From: Ascidia mentula
Taxonomy: Eukaryota > Chordata > Ascidiacea > Phlebobranchia > Ascidiidae
Reading direction: 5' to 3'
Length of the DNA stretch: 64,000 nucleotides
Assembly (NCBI GenBank): GCA_947561715.1
Contig: OX387203.1
Coordinates: 16,492,001-16,556,000 of the forward strand
Shown here: in pieces, positions 49,001-62,479 of the stretch
How the letters are laid out: every line of letters starts with the position of its first letter
Numbering within the stretch: position 1 is the first letter of the stretch
Translations under genes and position numbers: made by a program
Notes under the pieces: model-generated
Told to the model about the DNA's origin: nothing
Database searches by the model: none
Seen by the model: the letters and a program-made list of their open reading frames with translations, nothing else

Positions 49001-52000
49001 CTATTTGGCAGGGATGTACATGTATGTCTTTGACTGCAACGATCTACGATCAGTTCTCTCGTTACATCTTCCTCTTACGAACCAAGCAATCATCCCCAAC
49101 ACAATAACAAGCAGAAGAACGATAAATCCAACTGATATGTAAACACCATTCATATCCTGTAAACCTTTAATTTTCAACGCTCCTTCCACCTCTGCATACA
49201 AACATATACTAAAGTAAGTAAAAATTTTGTAAATATGCTGAATATCAACATGCACATATCACCAAAACGTAAAATGTTCACCAGTGTCAAAAGTTGCTTG
49301 GTTAGCGGAACATGAATGATTATAACTAGACTTTAAAAGTATATGTAAATAAATAACTAAGCTTTGTTCTCACCAACGCAAGTTTTTTCGTCCTTCCCGA
49401 GAAGGCGGCCTTTAAAACAGAAACATTGAACAACTCCAAAATCATCGTTACAGAAATCTGAACATCCACCATTATCCTATACAATATACAGAAATTTTTG
49501 TAGTTAACGAAAAACATTTATTTCCGAAGAAGTGACCACTTAAAACCAAATCTATATTTGGTGTGCGAATTATTGCGGAATTGAATTAAATGGATAAAAG
49601 ATTATTCTGTTTTTGTATCATTCAATATTGCAAGACTGGCAGACCACATTTGCATTATAAATTTGACATTAATTTTTGAAATTAGCGGTGATTTCGTGTC
49701 AATCTATTACGTCATCGCAAAATAGCCTGCAAATTTTTGAATCCAAGCAGATTACCGTGTTTACACACAGCTCCTTGTACCAGTAACCGGCATGCTGTAA
49801 ACCTGGTTGCGCAATGTGATTTCGTTCATATTTTTGTATCACAATATACCGAGGCAGCTAAACTTGTACATCCTCACCTTTCCACACAAATCCGGAGCTG
49901 AAACGTAGAATGGTCCAACCGTCAAAATCTCTTCTATATCCGAATCAACTGATCGCCGTTCACGTCTTTGTGAGCAATCCTGTGAAACACATATGAGTAA
50001 GAATTATCTTGAACTGCAATGTATTTTCACAATAACTAGTCCCAAAAGGTAGCCCATAATCAGTTTTGTCTTTGCGTAAAGCAGCCAGTATGTTACTGCG
50101 TATATAAAACCTCACCGGTTGTTGGCAATTGTCATCATCGGTGTTATCGCATAACCGCACGTAACAGTGAGCGTACAGTGATTGTTCGTTCACAGACACG
50201 TTGTTCCACACGAATGAGCGAAATTTAAAGGTACCGAAAGAAGTTTGGTAGTTTCTCAAAATTACAATTGAATCTTCTGACTCCATCTCGTGGACGACTA
50301 TACAACTGCGATTATATGATTTCACATGTAAACTTTTTGTATTTTTGACACAAACAAACCTGTATTAATTTGAGATGTTTTCAAACATTTTAAGCAGGAA
50401 AGAAATAAAGTTATATAGACCAGAGTTAATTTGGTGGCCTGAAATAAATTTCGAACAAACAGAGAATTTAAATGAGCAATAGATTGTAGGATTAAAAATA
50501 TATAAAGTTTAATGCTGATGTTTTCAAATCAATTTCGCTTGAATATAATTGACAGGAATGTATTTGCAAGGTTTCGTTTCGTCGACTTTTTACCTTTCGG
50601 TGATGAGTTCGTATTTCAAACCTCCTTCGTCAGAATCCAAGTTGCTGACCCAGCAGGATTTTAACTGACAAATAGAGTTTTAATTAAACAATGGCTTAAC
50701 AAGAAATCCTCGCATTCATTATCAAAAAAAAATGTCTAATAGACAACATACATCATAAATAAACAATTTATTGTCAGTGCCGGATTAATAATTTCGCAAA
50801 CAAAGCAAGCGCCTTTAGGGCAAGCTAAAAATCCAGTTCACCTAAATAACTTTATGACATAGGTTTTAGGTTTTGGATTAAATAAGTCTACTGATCAGCA
50901 AAGTCATCGTAACTAAAGTTTATTGATTCCCAAATTTGACTTCGAGATATTCATTATTAAATTTATTCATTTAATCCAGTGTTTCTATCCTATGCTAACG
51001 CTGTATACGTCTGTTTTCAGGCCACATTTATTCAACTTGCCCACGTACACCGGATCCCTAGCACAGCATACTGACACATTTATATTTTAAATTATTGCTG
51101 AATATTAATACGCTTAGGTTTAGAGATTACCACAATATTGATCTGTTCACTTGTTGCCAAATCAACCTTAGCGTAAACGAAGTTTGGAACTTGGACGATT
51201 GAATTTGATCTGAGTGAATTTTTCATTTTCTCGTCACTAAACAACTCAAATGTGATCGTAATATTCCCGACCCTACGATGTGAAGTCAGAAAACTCTCTT
51301 TCCTGTTAAGTTTCGGTAAAGGGCATCAATTTCATCAAAGAAAATAAACCTATTTCAATACATACAGTTGAGTTGATATTGCTCCAGAAGCAGTTTTGAT
51401 ATCTCTGTTTAACATTCCTGGAATAACGCACGATATTTCCCAGATTGGATTGTAAGATGTCCGTCTCACAACTTGAGTGGTAAATTTGTAATTGCGAACT
51501 TGGTACATGAAGCTTACGTTGCTTTGGGATTTCTTTGAAAATATATTGAGTATATTTTATTTAAATAAATAATCACAAAGACAATTCTTTGTTCAGTTGG
51601 TCGAAAGTGCAATTTGTCGAAAGTGCAATTTGAGGTTGGTGACATGGTTTATCTCAGTAGAGGAAAATTGTGAACTCTTCCTTTACAAAACTTGAGTTAA
51701 ATTTAGTTTTCTATGAAAGTAATTTGGAGAAACTTTTCAGAAAATCGCAACTCATTACGCGGTTACTCAAAATTACACAACTTATCATTTTAACATTTTA
51801 TGGCGTAATTGACGTCATTTATGTTATGATCGCTTCATATCTTGGTTCAAAACTTCTGACAAAGTTGGCGTCGTTAACGTGCAAAGCGAGTGTTTATAAG
51901 AAAAATCAAATATAACACGAGATTTATCTATTGACTAAGGTTACGTCAGTAGGTTGCCTTCAGTTAAATTACCCCACTTTTAGTACTTAATAACCATGTT

Positions 52001-55000
52001 ACTATTAACTGTATAACGGACCAGATTATTTACTGCCACCTTTAATATATTCAGATGTATATCGGACAATAATTCTTTGCTAAACATAAGTACCTCAAGA
52101 GTTGAATGACACTCGTCCAGTTCAAATTGGAAAATAGGATTTGTCGCTGCAGCTTTACAGTTTCTAGGCAGATAATCTAGACTTGTCATTGTATGATTTG
52201 AAATATACAAAATATCTTCTCGATTTGCTTCCAATCTTCTCAAACCATGGGAAGTGACACTGGAATAAAAGTTGTTTAGATAAACTTCAGATTGGCGAAG
52301 TTGATCTTGTAAAATGAGTCGCTAATTTCACAGCTTAAAACAAACAGAAAATTATACAAGTTTAACATTCGGTTTATATTTTTAACCAGTTAATAAAATG
52401 TAGATGTCCGACATCTGAATGACAGTGCGATATCCTCATTAAAATTTGATTTTTTTAAATCTTACTTTAACTTGATAGAATTGGTGTTGCATTCCATTTC
52501 ATTATACATCTTGCAATCTAAAAATAAAATAAATTTCTAGTTTTACCTTTCACGATTCAAATTGTGTTAAATTGAGAGCAAAATCATTTCTGGGTTAGAA
52601 AACATTATTTGTTATTACTTGATTCACTTAATTAATGTTCTTAGTAATTCTATCTGAATGTTATGTTTACATTAATTACTCGAAATTTAAAAAATTAAAG
52701 CAGCTTTCCTTCACAGAGTTAACTTTGCATCGAAAAGCAAAGCAAGAGCTTGCAAACACAAGAAGCGCATGATGTCGGAGGCAAAGCGATGCAAAAGATC
52801 GCAAACGTCCATGAAAATTATTTGGTTTCAAAATTGCGCTGGCTAATCACAATGTCATCCACGCACTGAGTATTTCACTCAACACAGTGTCCGCATTGAT
52901 GAAATATTTAATCGGTTTGTGTGTCAGTTTCTTTGTATGATCGGTTGCTCAACTTGTTCAATTCACTTCATTAAGTCTGCTTCACAATGATTTAACACAA
53001 ACCTGAGTTGATGTTAATTGAAGGATGAGGAGTGTCAGAGTACCAAACAAATATTTGAATATTAATTCTTCTGGCTTGAAGTTTTATTGTTTGATCCCTG
53101 CCAATAATTACCCCAGGATGTGAAGGATCATCGGATAAAATCTATTCAACAACATTTAACTGAATAATAAATAGATTTTATTTTGTTTAACTTTAAAAAG
53201 ACACACAGACAAAACTTCGTAACTTACGTACAGTCCGTCTGGGTGGCCCCCAGTATTACGGAAACGAGAATGAACATCGGTAGCACTTATTGTGAAATTA
53301 CATCTCACTGGACTTGTTACAGAATAATTACAAGCTAGGCGTTGTAACAAGTGCCCACTGCTCGAAGTTGGGAGAACAAGAGTTGTTGGAAGATCGTCCA
53401 CGTTCAACTCCGAATCACAAGAATTTTCGTTAACTAAACAACATTCCATGATTCACATGCTAGGATAAGTTTATATAAATTAAGTTAAACAGATTTTCGA
53501 ATCGGACAAGTGCAGTGTATTCGAGCCCAACACGACTATGGATTCAAATTTGAAATTGTTTCCCCAAATTACAACTGAACAGTCGCATATTGATGAAAAA
53601 GTGCATATACTGTGATGTGTTTATTCAATAGAAGATCATCTGTGCAAAACCATTTGTTTATACAACAGCTGCCGAAAAAGCCACAGTTTCGACTTGCTAG
53701 GTCTTGTCAGTGCAACATCAGTTACTTGTGAGGTAAATAGCCAGGAGGAGAGACTTTGTGGTGATTATGCAGTTGCAGACACGCCCTGTGTACCAAACTA
53801 GGTATTCATGGGTAAAAGTGGATTAATCCCAACTATTTAGTTTGCGCGACCCCACAAAAACGACAAGTAATTAACGGCACGCAGCAGCTAACCGACGAGC
53901 AGTCGTATCGATTGCATTGGTCAAACTTTGCGTTAACTTCAGTTTAAATTCAATCTCCAATTTTGACGAAAATACTGTATTTTTACTTTAATTGCATGTT
54001 GTATTAAGTTTGTACAGTATCCGATTCCTTAATATTCTACAGAAACAAAAACTTTGCAGCCTTAAATATACTGGACAAGAAATTGATGACTTATTAAAAA
54101 AACACTTGGTGTCAACTAGGTTAAAAATGATATCATAAACATAATTTTTAAATCTGATCGTGGTGCGATGGCAGAATATCCTTGGTTCGAATCCCGGTGT
54201 CGACAAATAAATATATGTTTGTGATACGTACTACTGATATACGGTGATGGTCACCTGCACATATGTGAAGCTAGTCGGGCTCGTTGTGAGCTCGCGCACA
54301 TGTGTAGGCATCCACTTTATACGTTTAGACCGAAGAGTTCCTATATTTCAGCGTAAAGGGCCTGGAAAGCCACAGCTCTATATTTTTCGTATCTAGCCCG
54401 GACTTTAGGTGAAAGTGGCATCAATGCAGTTTAGATCTGACTCCAAATAAACCAAATAATTTTAATTTCACCACATTTTGTGTTTTGTGTGGATATTTGT
54501 TTTGCAGAAGTTTTTCGACCAATTTGGTTTCGAAATTAAATATTTGTTTGTTTCCAAAAGTTTATGTGTCCAGTGTATGTTTAAGCATGTTAGATTTATG
54601 GAAATCATGGCATTATCTTAATGCATCGAAGCCTTACGACGAGTCTACCGAGAGTTTAAGTTTTAGTCGAACTTTCTTCAAAGACATTTATTTATCACCA
54701 ACTTTAAAATTATTTACGCATAAAACTTATTCAAACCTCGGGGCTGCAAAAATATTAACTCCCAATGGTTCGTAATTTTCAAAATAAAACCAAAAAATGA
54801 ATGTCATCGAGTGATTTACAAAACGAGTCTTACAAACTAAGTTAAAAATTTGATTAATAATGAATGCCGTTACGTCTTAACTTTAGTTAACTAATGATGG
54901 TCAAAATAATTTTCCTGCATGTTTCTTTCATTGTTTGGTTTTAGTTTATTACCTTTCATGAATGAAAAGTAGGGTGTGGAAGAAATGCCTCGCAAAGTGG

Positions 55001-55989
55001 GACAACTCAAATACATGGACCCGGTTTCTGATTTCACAATTCCTGTTGAGCTTCCATCACCAGTAAACGTTCCTAACAAGGCACCGTTTGTGTTGCTTCC
55101 TTCGTAAACCTACAGTAAAAGTATAACGAAGCATACCTTGTGTTAGTATGAAATACGGGGAATTCCTTGTCCCACATGATCCAGTATTCGCATCCCAAAC
55201 AAATTCTATTTTATATCTCAATATTTTACATGCGTGGAATTTATTGTTTGGTTTACTTTCGGTTGTCAGTTGACTATTCAACGATTGGCACGTCTTGGTG
55301 TAGTTGTTAAGATATCGTTGGAGATTAACAAATTGTGAAGCAGAATAAGATTTAACAGAAAAGAATAATTTATATTTTGTACCAAAAGGATGTTACGTAA
55401 GATGTTTCGCATGAAAGAGTTGTGTCTATGGTTCGCTTTATTGTCGTTTTAACGTCAATATCAGAACATAATAAAACCACCGTCTCCTTTATATATTGAA
55501 AAAATGTGTCAAATTAAAAACAGCAACAAATGTTACAGTGGTGTTTACGATCCGGGTAAATAACAGTAAAATTTATCGTCATTATTATTATTTTTGTTTC
55601 TTTCAGTGGCGAAAGGAAATATTTATTAACTGTTGTGATAAGTTTGGTTCACGTAAGACCTTCCACCACTTAAAATTAACTTGGTTTAGTTGAACAACAG
55701 AGCGAGTATTTTCACCGAACAAATGTTGTTGCCGAGTGTGTAGCGGAAGAAATGTATTGCAGCAACGCCTCCATTCCCAGTTGATAAAACTCTTCCATAA
55801 TTTGTGCAGGAGGTGGAGATGCCGAAAGCAGTTAGGTGTCCACTATAAGCTGATGGTCGGCAAGATGATGATCCTCCGCCTACACAAGTATAACGTGTAA
55901 TATGTCTTGTATTATCACATAACCACATAAAGTAATAAAAAAATACCTGTAACAACTAGGCACAAACACAAGAGCAAAGTAATTCCCAT
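49001..55989 (-). CDS. CUB-like/ZP/EGF type I membrane protein, copy B (~630 aa)
   Basis: Same 14-exon design as the gene at 14340-21172. The signal exon is 55947-55989 and identical, the first ectodomain exon is 55716-55879, and the terminal membrane exon ends at 49001. All exons I checked are open with intact splice sites. The second CUB-like exon is two codons shorter (ISSTPYFSFMK where A has LSSSSQPQFSFIK). Differences cluster in the N-terminal domains. Examples are HLTAFGIS versus LLTVYRIS, FFRYTLG versus FYYGTLG, RFRNTGGHPDG versus RFSNTWSYADG and WYSDTP versus YHSDTP. The ZP-N exon also differs (LEANRED versus LKVNRDD). The furin site, EGF (one L to F change) and transmembrane exon are nearly unchanged. 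It appears functional and is probably a diverging paralogue with altered ligand specificity. Confidence 0.83.
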
Positions 55990-56312
55990 TTCAAAGTTTT
56001 CGTCAAATTCTAGAACGACAAAGAAATTATTCTAATTAAAAAACAATATGGCCTGCACATAAAATGACTGATGATAGTTACTGATTCAACTTGTTGCAAT
56101 AAATCCCACTCATGAAGTTACTAACAATGTGAGCCAACTATAATACTTCGCAACAAATAACTTGCAAGTAATGCCACTAGGTGCGCCACTACCACGCTTA
56201 GTTGCTATGACAACGGTATACACCAGCATCTTAAATTTTTCCACAAATCTAAAAAGTGATTACGCATCCCCATCGAACTATAAACATGACATAAACATCA
56301 CAATATTGTTAC

Positions 56313-56723
56313 TAGTGATGCACCGAAACAGCTATTTTTATATTCGGCCGAAACCGAATATTCGGCAAAAGTTGCCGAATTAATTCGGCCGAATAAACCG
56401 AAACTAATTTTGGTATATCATCTCTTTCAACGCAATAAATTTAAACAAAACATGTGCTGGATTGGATCTAATCAGCCTTTTTTGGCTTATAAAGAATAAC
56501 CGCGTATTGTTCTAACTGCTATAACTTGATTTTTATCCTTTTACCCAACACATTCGTACAGTTTAAACAAGGATTCTAAACTTTGCGTATCAGCGTTACA
56601 TGCAGTAAAAAGGTTTCGGTTTCCGCCGAATTTTGCAGAAATATTCGGCCGAAACCGAATAATTGCGAAAACCTTAGTTTCGGCCGAATAAATTCGGCAA
56701 ACCGAACTTTCGCTGCATCCCTA
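56313..56723. mobile_element. hAT-type MITE (411 bp) with 8-bp target duplication
   Basis: The left end TAGTGATGCACCGAAA and the right end, read inwards, TAGGGATGCAGCGAAA are inverted termini. ATTGTTAC flanks both sides (56305-56312 and 56724-56731). Copy A has the single uninterrupted ATTGTTAC near 21488-21500. Subterminal sequence is full of TTCGGCCGAA palindromes. The 8-bp duplication and termini are typical of hAT elements. No transposase is present. Confidence 0.9.
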
Positions 56724-56731
56724 ATTGTTAC

Positions 56732-59640
56732 CACATCATTCCGCTTACGTCATTGGTTTGTGTTTGCCCAAACAATTACGAACTTGCATTATCTCTAGAC
56801 AAGATAACCTGTTGTATACGTATACGGTTCATGTTATCGAGAAATGCAACGTCAAACAGTTACGACTTACGTTATAGATAAACGCCAAACCTTAGAAATT
56901 GCTAATTAAGATTATATTGTGATCTACCAATGTTAATCGACAATTTCTTAAAAGTAAAACAACCCAATTAATTTGTATCCTAGTTACTTAGACCTCGCAC
57001 TAATTTTGAACATGTTGCTTTAGCTGCACCTCGATAACTACTTTTCCCGGGCAAATGAATGCGGACAAACTGCTGCAAGACCCCGGCTTTATACAAAAAC
57101 TGCATTACCACTAAACACGTAGCAGGTATCTTCCCAACCACATGATGTCAAATTGTTTCTACTTTTAGCAATCGCGACACGCAGTACCAAGCACCTACTT
57201 TATCTTCTAATTTAGTCTCCCCACCAAACAACCTGAGATTAATCTTGTACCAGGTACTGCATGACTTCATAAATATGTGAATAAAAATGAGGTAATTTCA
57301 ATGCGCCTCTATGACCAGAATATTTAATATTTCACACTTTTTATGATATGAGCAGACATTGCAGCAGTGGTGATGCGTAAAGATTTTTACTTGCAAGAGT
57401 AATTTTACTCCAAATAGTCGCGCAACATGATAATGTTTCACAGTAAATGTCGAAAAGCCAAACCGCTTAAGCAGAAACGATTCTCTGGCTATTTAACAAC
57501 GGCACTAATGTTTCGCATTGGAATTTATGTGTGAAAGTTGCCTGAATGCAGCAAGACCGAAATTGCTTGCGTGTGTCAGACAATATGACGTAAGGATCTG
57601 CAATGAAGCCTGGGGGCAAATGTTGAAATTTTCGGTTCTGATCGTTTTAATATTTCGCTCTGATCGAGGTTTTTAGGCAACTGATTGACAAAATTTTTTA
57701 ACTACGTCCACACTTAACTCAATGTTACTTAATTCAATGGTGCGGCCACGTTCAGATCTGCTAAACATTTATTACTTAACTGTTCGATCTCCCGTTGAAA
57801 AACAACAAATATACACGTTTTTTAAGAAAGAATGTATTTTTTCTTGCGGTTTGCTTTTTTTTCAGTATAAATGTACAGTTATTAGAAAAATAAAATTCAA
57901 AACGGTCTTTGCTTGAGGTCATAATCGTTGCAACACATTTTGTCCACATGCGCGTTGTTGTTCTCACTTGTTATGCATGGAATTATCCGACCTATTCGAA
58001 ATATCAAACTCACTCAACTATTATTGCTCAGGTTTATAACTTTCCAACTTTTGTGATTAGGAGTTTCCAAATGTAGTCCCAAAATTTATTCGCCTTTAAA
58101 TAAATATTGCTTGCGTTCAATCTTCGCAAAATACGATCCACGAGCGTTTGTTAAAGACGCGTTTGTAATTTTCAAATGCAGGTTTTTGCGGCAGAAGATA
58201 ATTTTAGTAATCGCGACACGCACCGCCAAGCACCTACTTCAGCTTCTAATTTCGTCCCAGACCAAACAACTTGACATTAATCATGTACCAGGCACTGCAT
58301 GACTTCATCATAACACCGCAATCACAAGTATGCAGTAAACACGGTAAGGAGACATGAACATGCGTGCAAGGCCCAGTAATGTTTAATACCAAGACATTCA
58401 GGTGGTTATATATAGACAATTACAAAGCAGATCACTAACAATGGAGTGTTTGTTTATCGTATGCATGTACTTACTTTTATTACGGGACCAAACATCACAG
58501 AGTAACTCATGTTTATAGATTGTCTATGAATGTGCATTCACCGCAGCGGAGGGGATGACGCGCAACGTTTCGCTTGCGGCTTACGTATATATTTACTACA
58601 CTTTCATCGATTGCACCACAAATAACATAAACAGCTAGAAATGAAATAAAAAAGTATTATATTTTTGCGTGGAAAAATATTCCAGCCGAAGCGTAAATTG
58701 TGACTGAACAACAAAACATGTTTTATGACAACTTTACGTATGACATTGTTTCGTAGAATTTGTCTAAAGAACAAACCGTTTAAGTGTAAAAGATTGCATG
58801 GCTATAGTTTCAACCAAAAACAAAAAGCACGATAACTGAAACGTCACAAACGATTCGCGTTGGAGTTTACGTTTCAAAGTTGCTTGAATGCAACAAACAT
58901 GTTTGCAGGCGCGAGTCAGACAAAATGACGTAAGAATCTTCATTGAAGCCTGGGGCAGAATGTTGTTCGTTACTGATCTTGAAAAAAGTTTTAACAAAAC
59001 CTTCGTGGCGTCACACACTTCACTTGGTGGTCCCTGTCCCCACGTTTCTGTAGTGTCGTCATCATATTTGCAATTATTATGTTTAAATTTCAGGCTTCAA
59101 CCGGTTTTTTGTTAACGTCGGATGAAAACACGCTACAAACTCACATTAACTAATTTACGGCGAACGTGCTATTCGTTCGTATGCACGGAAGATAATTATA
59201 TATTCGGTCGATCTATTTGATGACACAGCTGCTTTTTCAAATGAGACACGGGATAATCCAAGCTCAAATAACACTGTATGCGCTTTTTGTATAAGCCATA
59301 TATCTTTTGCGTAATGACACACAGAAAAACGAACCGACGAACGGACAAATAGACGAAGGACATATAGAACAGAGACTGTTTGTATGCGTGGTTTGTAACG
59401 CTTTATTTGAAAACCTCGTGGGCTTGTGTGGTATGTATTAAACTGATCGATTGACCTTAGGTTTGATAGTAACTTCTTTATCAGGGAGTCAGATATACGG
59501 CAGTGTTATTATTTGTGTAGACACATATAGAAATTTTAAGTAACGCCCCACAGTGACCCCGGTTCCGATCAGGTAAGCGTTTGTTACTGAGAGAAATATT
59601 AAACATGGCTTTTTGTTCTATTGATATTTGTTTTACAATT
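56732..59640. other. Non-coding stretch, copy B of 21.5-24.4 kb
   Basis: Mirrors copy A, including the internal older duplication. A copy-B-specific difference lies near 57800-58100, where a block replaces the copy-A sequence at about 22580-22860. No gene is recognised. Confidence 0.45.
59195..59530 (+). mobile_element. LTR remnant (fossil), copy B
   Basis: Counterpart of 23955-24320 with the same boundaries relative to the duplication. It is a broken, solitary LTR-like remnant. Confidence 0.6.
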
Positions 59641-59884
59641 GACGAATTTTAAACTAACCTGCTGCCAAACGACGTTTCCCACCATAGCGATATCTCATGT
59701 TAAATGTGATTCTTGATACCTCTTGGTGCAATGAAGGGAAATTACCTTGTGTATGTAAAAGCAATAGAGCCAATAATGTTTTTTTGTGTGCTGCAGTCAG
59801 GTATGTCAGCTCGTGCCCAAAATCTTGAGGTTTCATATCTCGCTACATTAACCCGACAGAATAATTTAGGCAAGGTCGCCAAAT

Positions 59885-60320
59885 TGGACGATCATGCCGG
59901 GTTACGCATGGCTTTTCGTTAATCTTAGTATTTCTCAGCTTGGTGTATTACGGACTTGCCTTAAACTGTGGATCTTTGGCCGGCGATCGATTCGTCAACA
60001 ATGCGCTAGGTGGCGCGATGGAGGCAGTGGCTTGTATGACAGGGATCTACGTCATCAGAAAGTTTGGTTCAGTGAAAGTTAGTGTTTACACTTAGTATGG
60101 CTTGTCTGGCATGCACCTTGGTCGTCCAACTTGCCAACGATAATTATTGTAAGTACGATGATGGAACAATTTGGTTGTCTTAAGTACGCGAATTCGATCG
60201 CAGCATATGTTTATGCTTGCCCTGTGACAATTCATTTCCGTACGATATTTTTAAACTAATTTGGTGTTTTTATCACATAATTGTTTGTGACAATTTTTGG
60301 GTTGATTTTGCAGACAATTT
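59885..60320 (+). pseudogene. SLC22-like pseudogene B, 3' exon interrupted
   Basis: Matches 24650-25100, including the two old frame breaks. It also has its own 2-bp loss in the GSVKV segment. The terminal exon begins (GCAGACAATTTTT near 60311) but is cut at about 60320 by unrelated inserted sequence, so the TM12-type tail of copy A is absent. Confidence 0.65.
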
Positions 60321-60814
60321 TTTGAAAATTTTTGTCTATATGTAAGGTTGGGATTGGGTATGAGAGTTTTGTATGATCGAGGTAGTTCTTTGTGAAAATG
60401 GTGCAAAGCTTGCAAGAGTCTTGAAATTGAATCTTTAGGGACATTTGTTTCAGAAAGAGCCCATGTGGTCAATGCACTAACAACATCATAATTTTCTGTA
60501 CAATCAATGGAATTATCTAACATAGCAGGGATGCCGGAGTCACATTCATCATCACTAAAATGATTTTCCAAAAATTCCAACTGTGATTGGTCATAAAGTG
60601 CAGAAGTACTAGTAGGCGAAGTATCACAAACAGATTTATTGTCATTACTATCTAAGGAAATATCATCAACTTCTTCATTTGAACTGACAGAAGTCATAGA
60701 TGTCTCACATACATTGTGTGACACATTGGCAATTTTGCGACGTTTCCATTGCTGTGTTCTTGCAAGTTTATGGTAAGGTTTGTAAAACGAACGTTTCGTT
60801 TTGGTGCGTCCCAT
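60251..60814 (-). CDS. 187-aa ORF, probable transposon-associated protein fragment
   Basis: The protein starts MGRTKTKRSF with a very basic first 30 residues, then an acidic Ser/Asp-rich stretch. It then has a helical segment (ALTTWALSETNVPKDSISRL, then LLQALHHFHKELP). That layout is like the N-terminal part of uncharacterised proteins encoded by animal DNA transposons, in which a WA(L/V)....I....(S/T)..LL..L motif precedes a leucine-rich LP stretch. I cannot name the family. Its 3' end runs into the interrupted SLC22-like exon, so the last ~20 residues probably come from host sequence. Sequence to about 61305, ending TTGCATCCCTA, may be the rest of the inserted element. Confidence 0.4.
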   Translation of the reverse strand: MGRTKTKRSFYKPYHKLARTQQWKRRKIANVSHNVCETSMTSVSSNEEVDDISLDSNDNKSVCDTSPTSTSALYDQSQLEFLENHFSDDECDSGIPAMLDNSIDCTENYDVVSALTTWALSETNVPKDSISRLLQALHHFHKELPRSYKTLIPNPNLTYRQKFSKNCLQNQPKNCHKQLCDKNTKLV

Positions 60815-61307
60815 AACGACCTCCTAATTAATAAACATACATTTATACACACATTTATATCACTTACTGTTATTGATTAATGCTTGTCACCTAATACTAG
60901 TTGGGTTGCCTTAGATATAAGTCGCCTACAGTCTTCTGCAGGCCACGCATTCGAAAAAGACCGATTTTACGCATGAATGATCTCCTTGTCATTTTGGCCG
61001 TCGTTCTAATAATCCGTACCTACATGGTGTCCTCCAACATCATTATTATTCTTTCATTATTTCGTAAACGTTGTTTTACAAATTGCATGTGTTTTTTTAG
61101 ATAAAAAAATATGTGAAATGTATACTTCTTCGGACGTAAAAAGTTTCTTTGCGGCAAAGCAAAAGCAGTTTTGCTAACGTAATTACCTTGAAATTGCAAA
61201 TACAGTGTAATAAAAGCCATTCTCAGTTATTTTTCTGGTAAGTCGATTATATGACCAAATTGTCGATTATATGACCAAAGTTTTGCTATGACCAAATTGC
61301 ATCCCTA

Positions 61308-62470
61308 GGACGGTATCCACTTACCCGCATTATATTGGGGGTTCCAATCTACCATACATCATCGATTTATGAAGATACGGCCATTTCTATCATACGCCTC
61401 TAGTAACTCAACTGTAATTGACACGAATTTCAGCGGTGTTTTTGATACACCACAAGCGAATTTTGTTTATCACGCAAGTTTCTGTGCTAATTTTGACAAA
61501 TATCTCTGTGTTACGGTTGTCAAGGAAAGCCCGGGTGTTTGTCGAACAATTCTGGCAAGGCCCGGTGATACGACAGCTATAATTTCTGACTGGGTCATCG
61601 TATGCATGTAATCACATTTATTTCGGGACCAAACTTCACAGATTAACTCATGTTTAAAGATTGTCCATAAATGTTCATAGACCGCAGCTGATGAGACAAG
61701 GCGCAACGCTTCGCTTGTGGCTTACAACTGCATTTACTCGACTTTGATAGATTGCACCACAAATAATATAAAAAGCTAGGAAAAAAATAAAAAAATTATT
61801 TTCAAAGATAAAATTCCGATGAAAGCGCAGATTGCCACATGACATTGTTTCGAGTTTACGTTTCAAAGTTGCCCTTTTGCAAATTGGTCGATGTAAAACA
61901 AAGCACAACACCCACGTGGTGCCAAAGTATCGTGTAAAGTAAACCAAGTTGAAATTTTAAATACAAATATGTAACATGTTATTTATAGTAATGGTCTATT
62001 TATAATTGTGTATAAAAACACAATTTAAATAAATATACAACCAAGAAATAACAAACGCCTCATGCTAAAATAAAACATACACTACATGATTTTCTCTAAA
62101 CATATTGATAGCATTGATCGAAAATGTTGCGGATTATATTGGAATTTTCCGCTTCAAAAATTACCATGATATCGACAGTGATAAACAGCATCAAAATTCG
62201 GGACACACAAAAGTGCAAAAAGGCGTGTGGTCGTCTTATCCGAACTAACAACTCCCAAAGGAGCGGCGTCATCAGAGAATTTCAAAAAGCGAAGAGAGAA
62301 AAGTACGTATCTCAATTCCCAAGATAGGCGCCTCCCACAACGAAATTTTACTGCTCACACACAAATCTGATGTCTTAAGATCGTTTAATTATTGCTCCCG
62401 AATTTTATTAGGAACATAGATAAACTGCTCATACGGCAAGCATCAAACATAGCAATTAACAAGTGAAAAC
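61308..62470. other. Intergenic DNA with a third fragment of the duplicated unit
   Basis: Positions about 61600-61870 match 23215-23640 and 58460-58870 (landmarks TCGTATGCATGTA, CGGGACCAAAC, GCGCAACG.TTCGCTTG) at lower similarity, so part of a third unit lies here. No gene is recognised. Confidence 0.5.
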
Positions 62471-62479
62471 ATGTTAAAA

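Larger units (their letters stand above)
38928..60320. repeat. Segmental duplication, copy B
   Basis: Partner of 8582-25110, in direct orientation about 30 kb away. It is expanded by an LTR element (41575-44848), a hAT-type MITE (56313-56723), an extra segment (about 47489-48356) and kinase exons lost from copy A. The match ends at about 60320, inside the last exon of the SLC22-like pseudogene. Confidence 0.9.
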
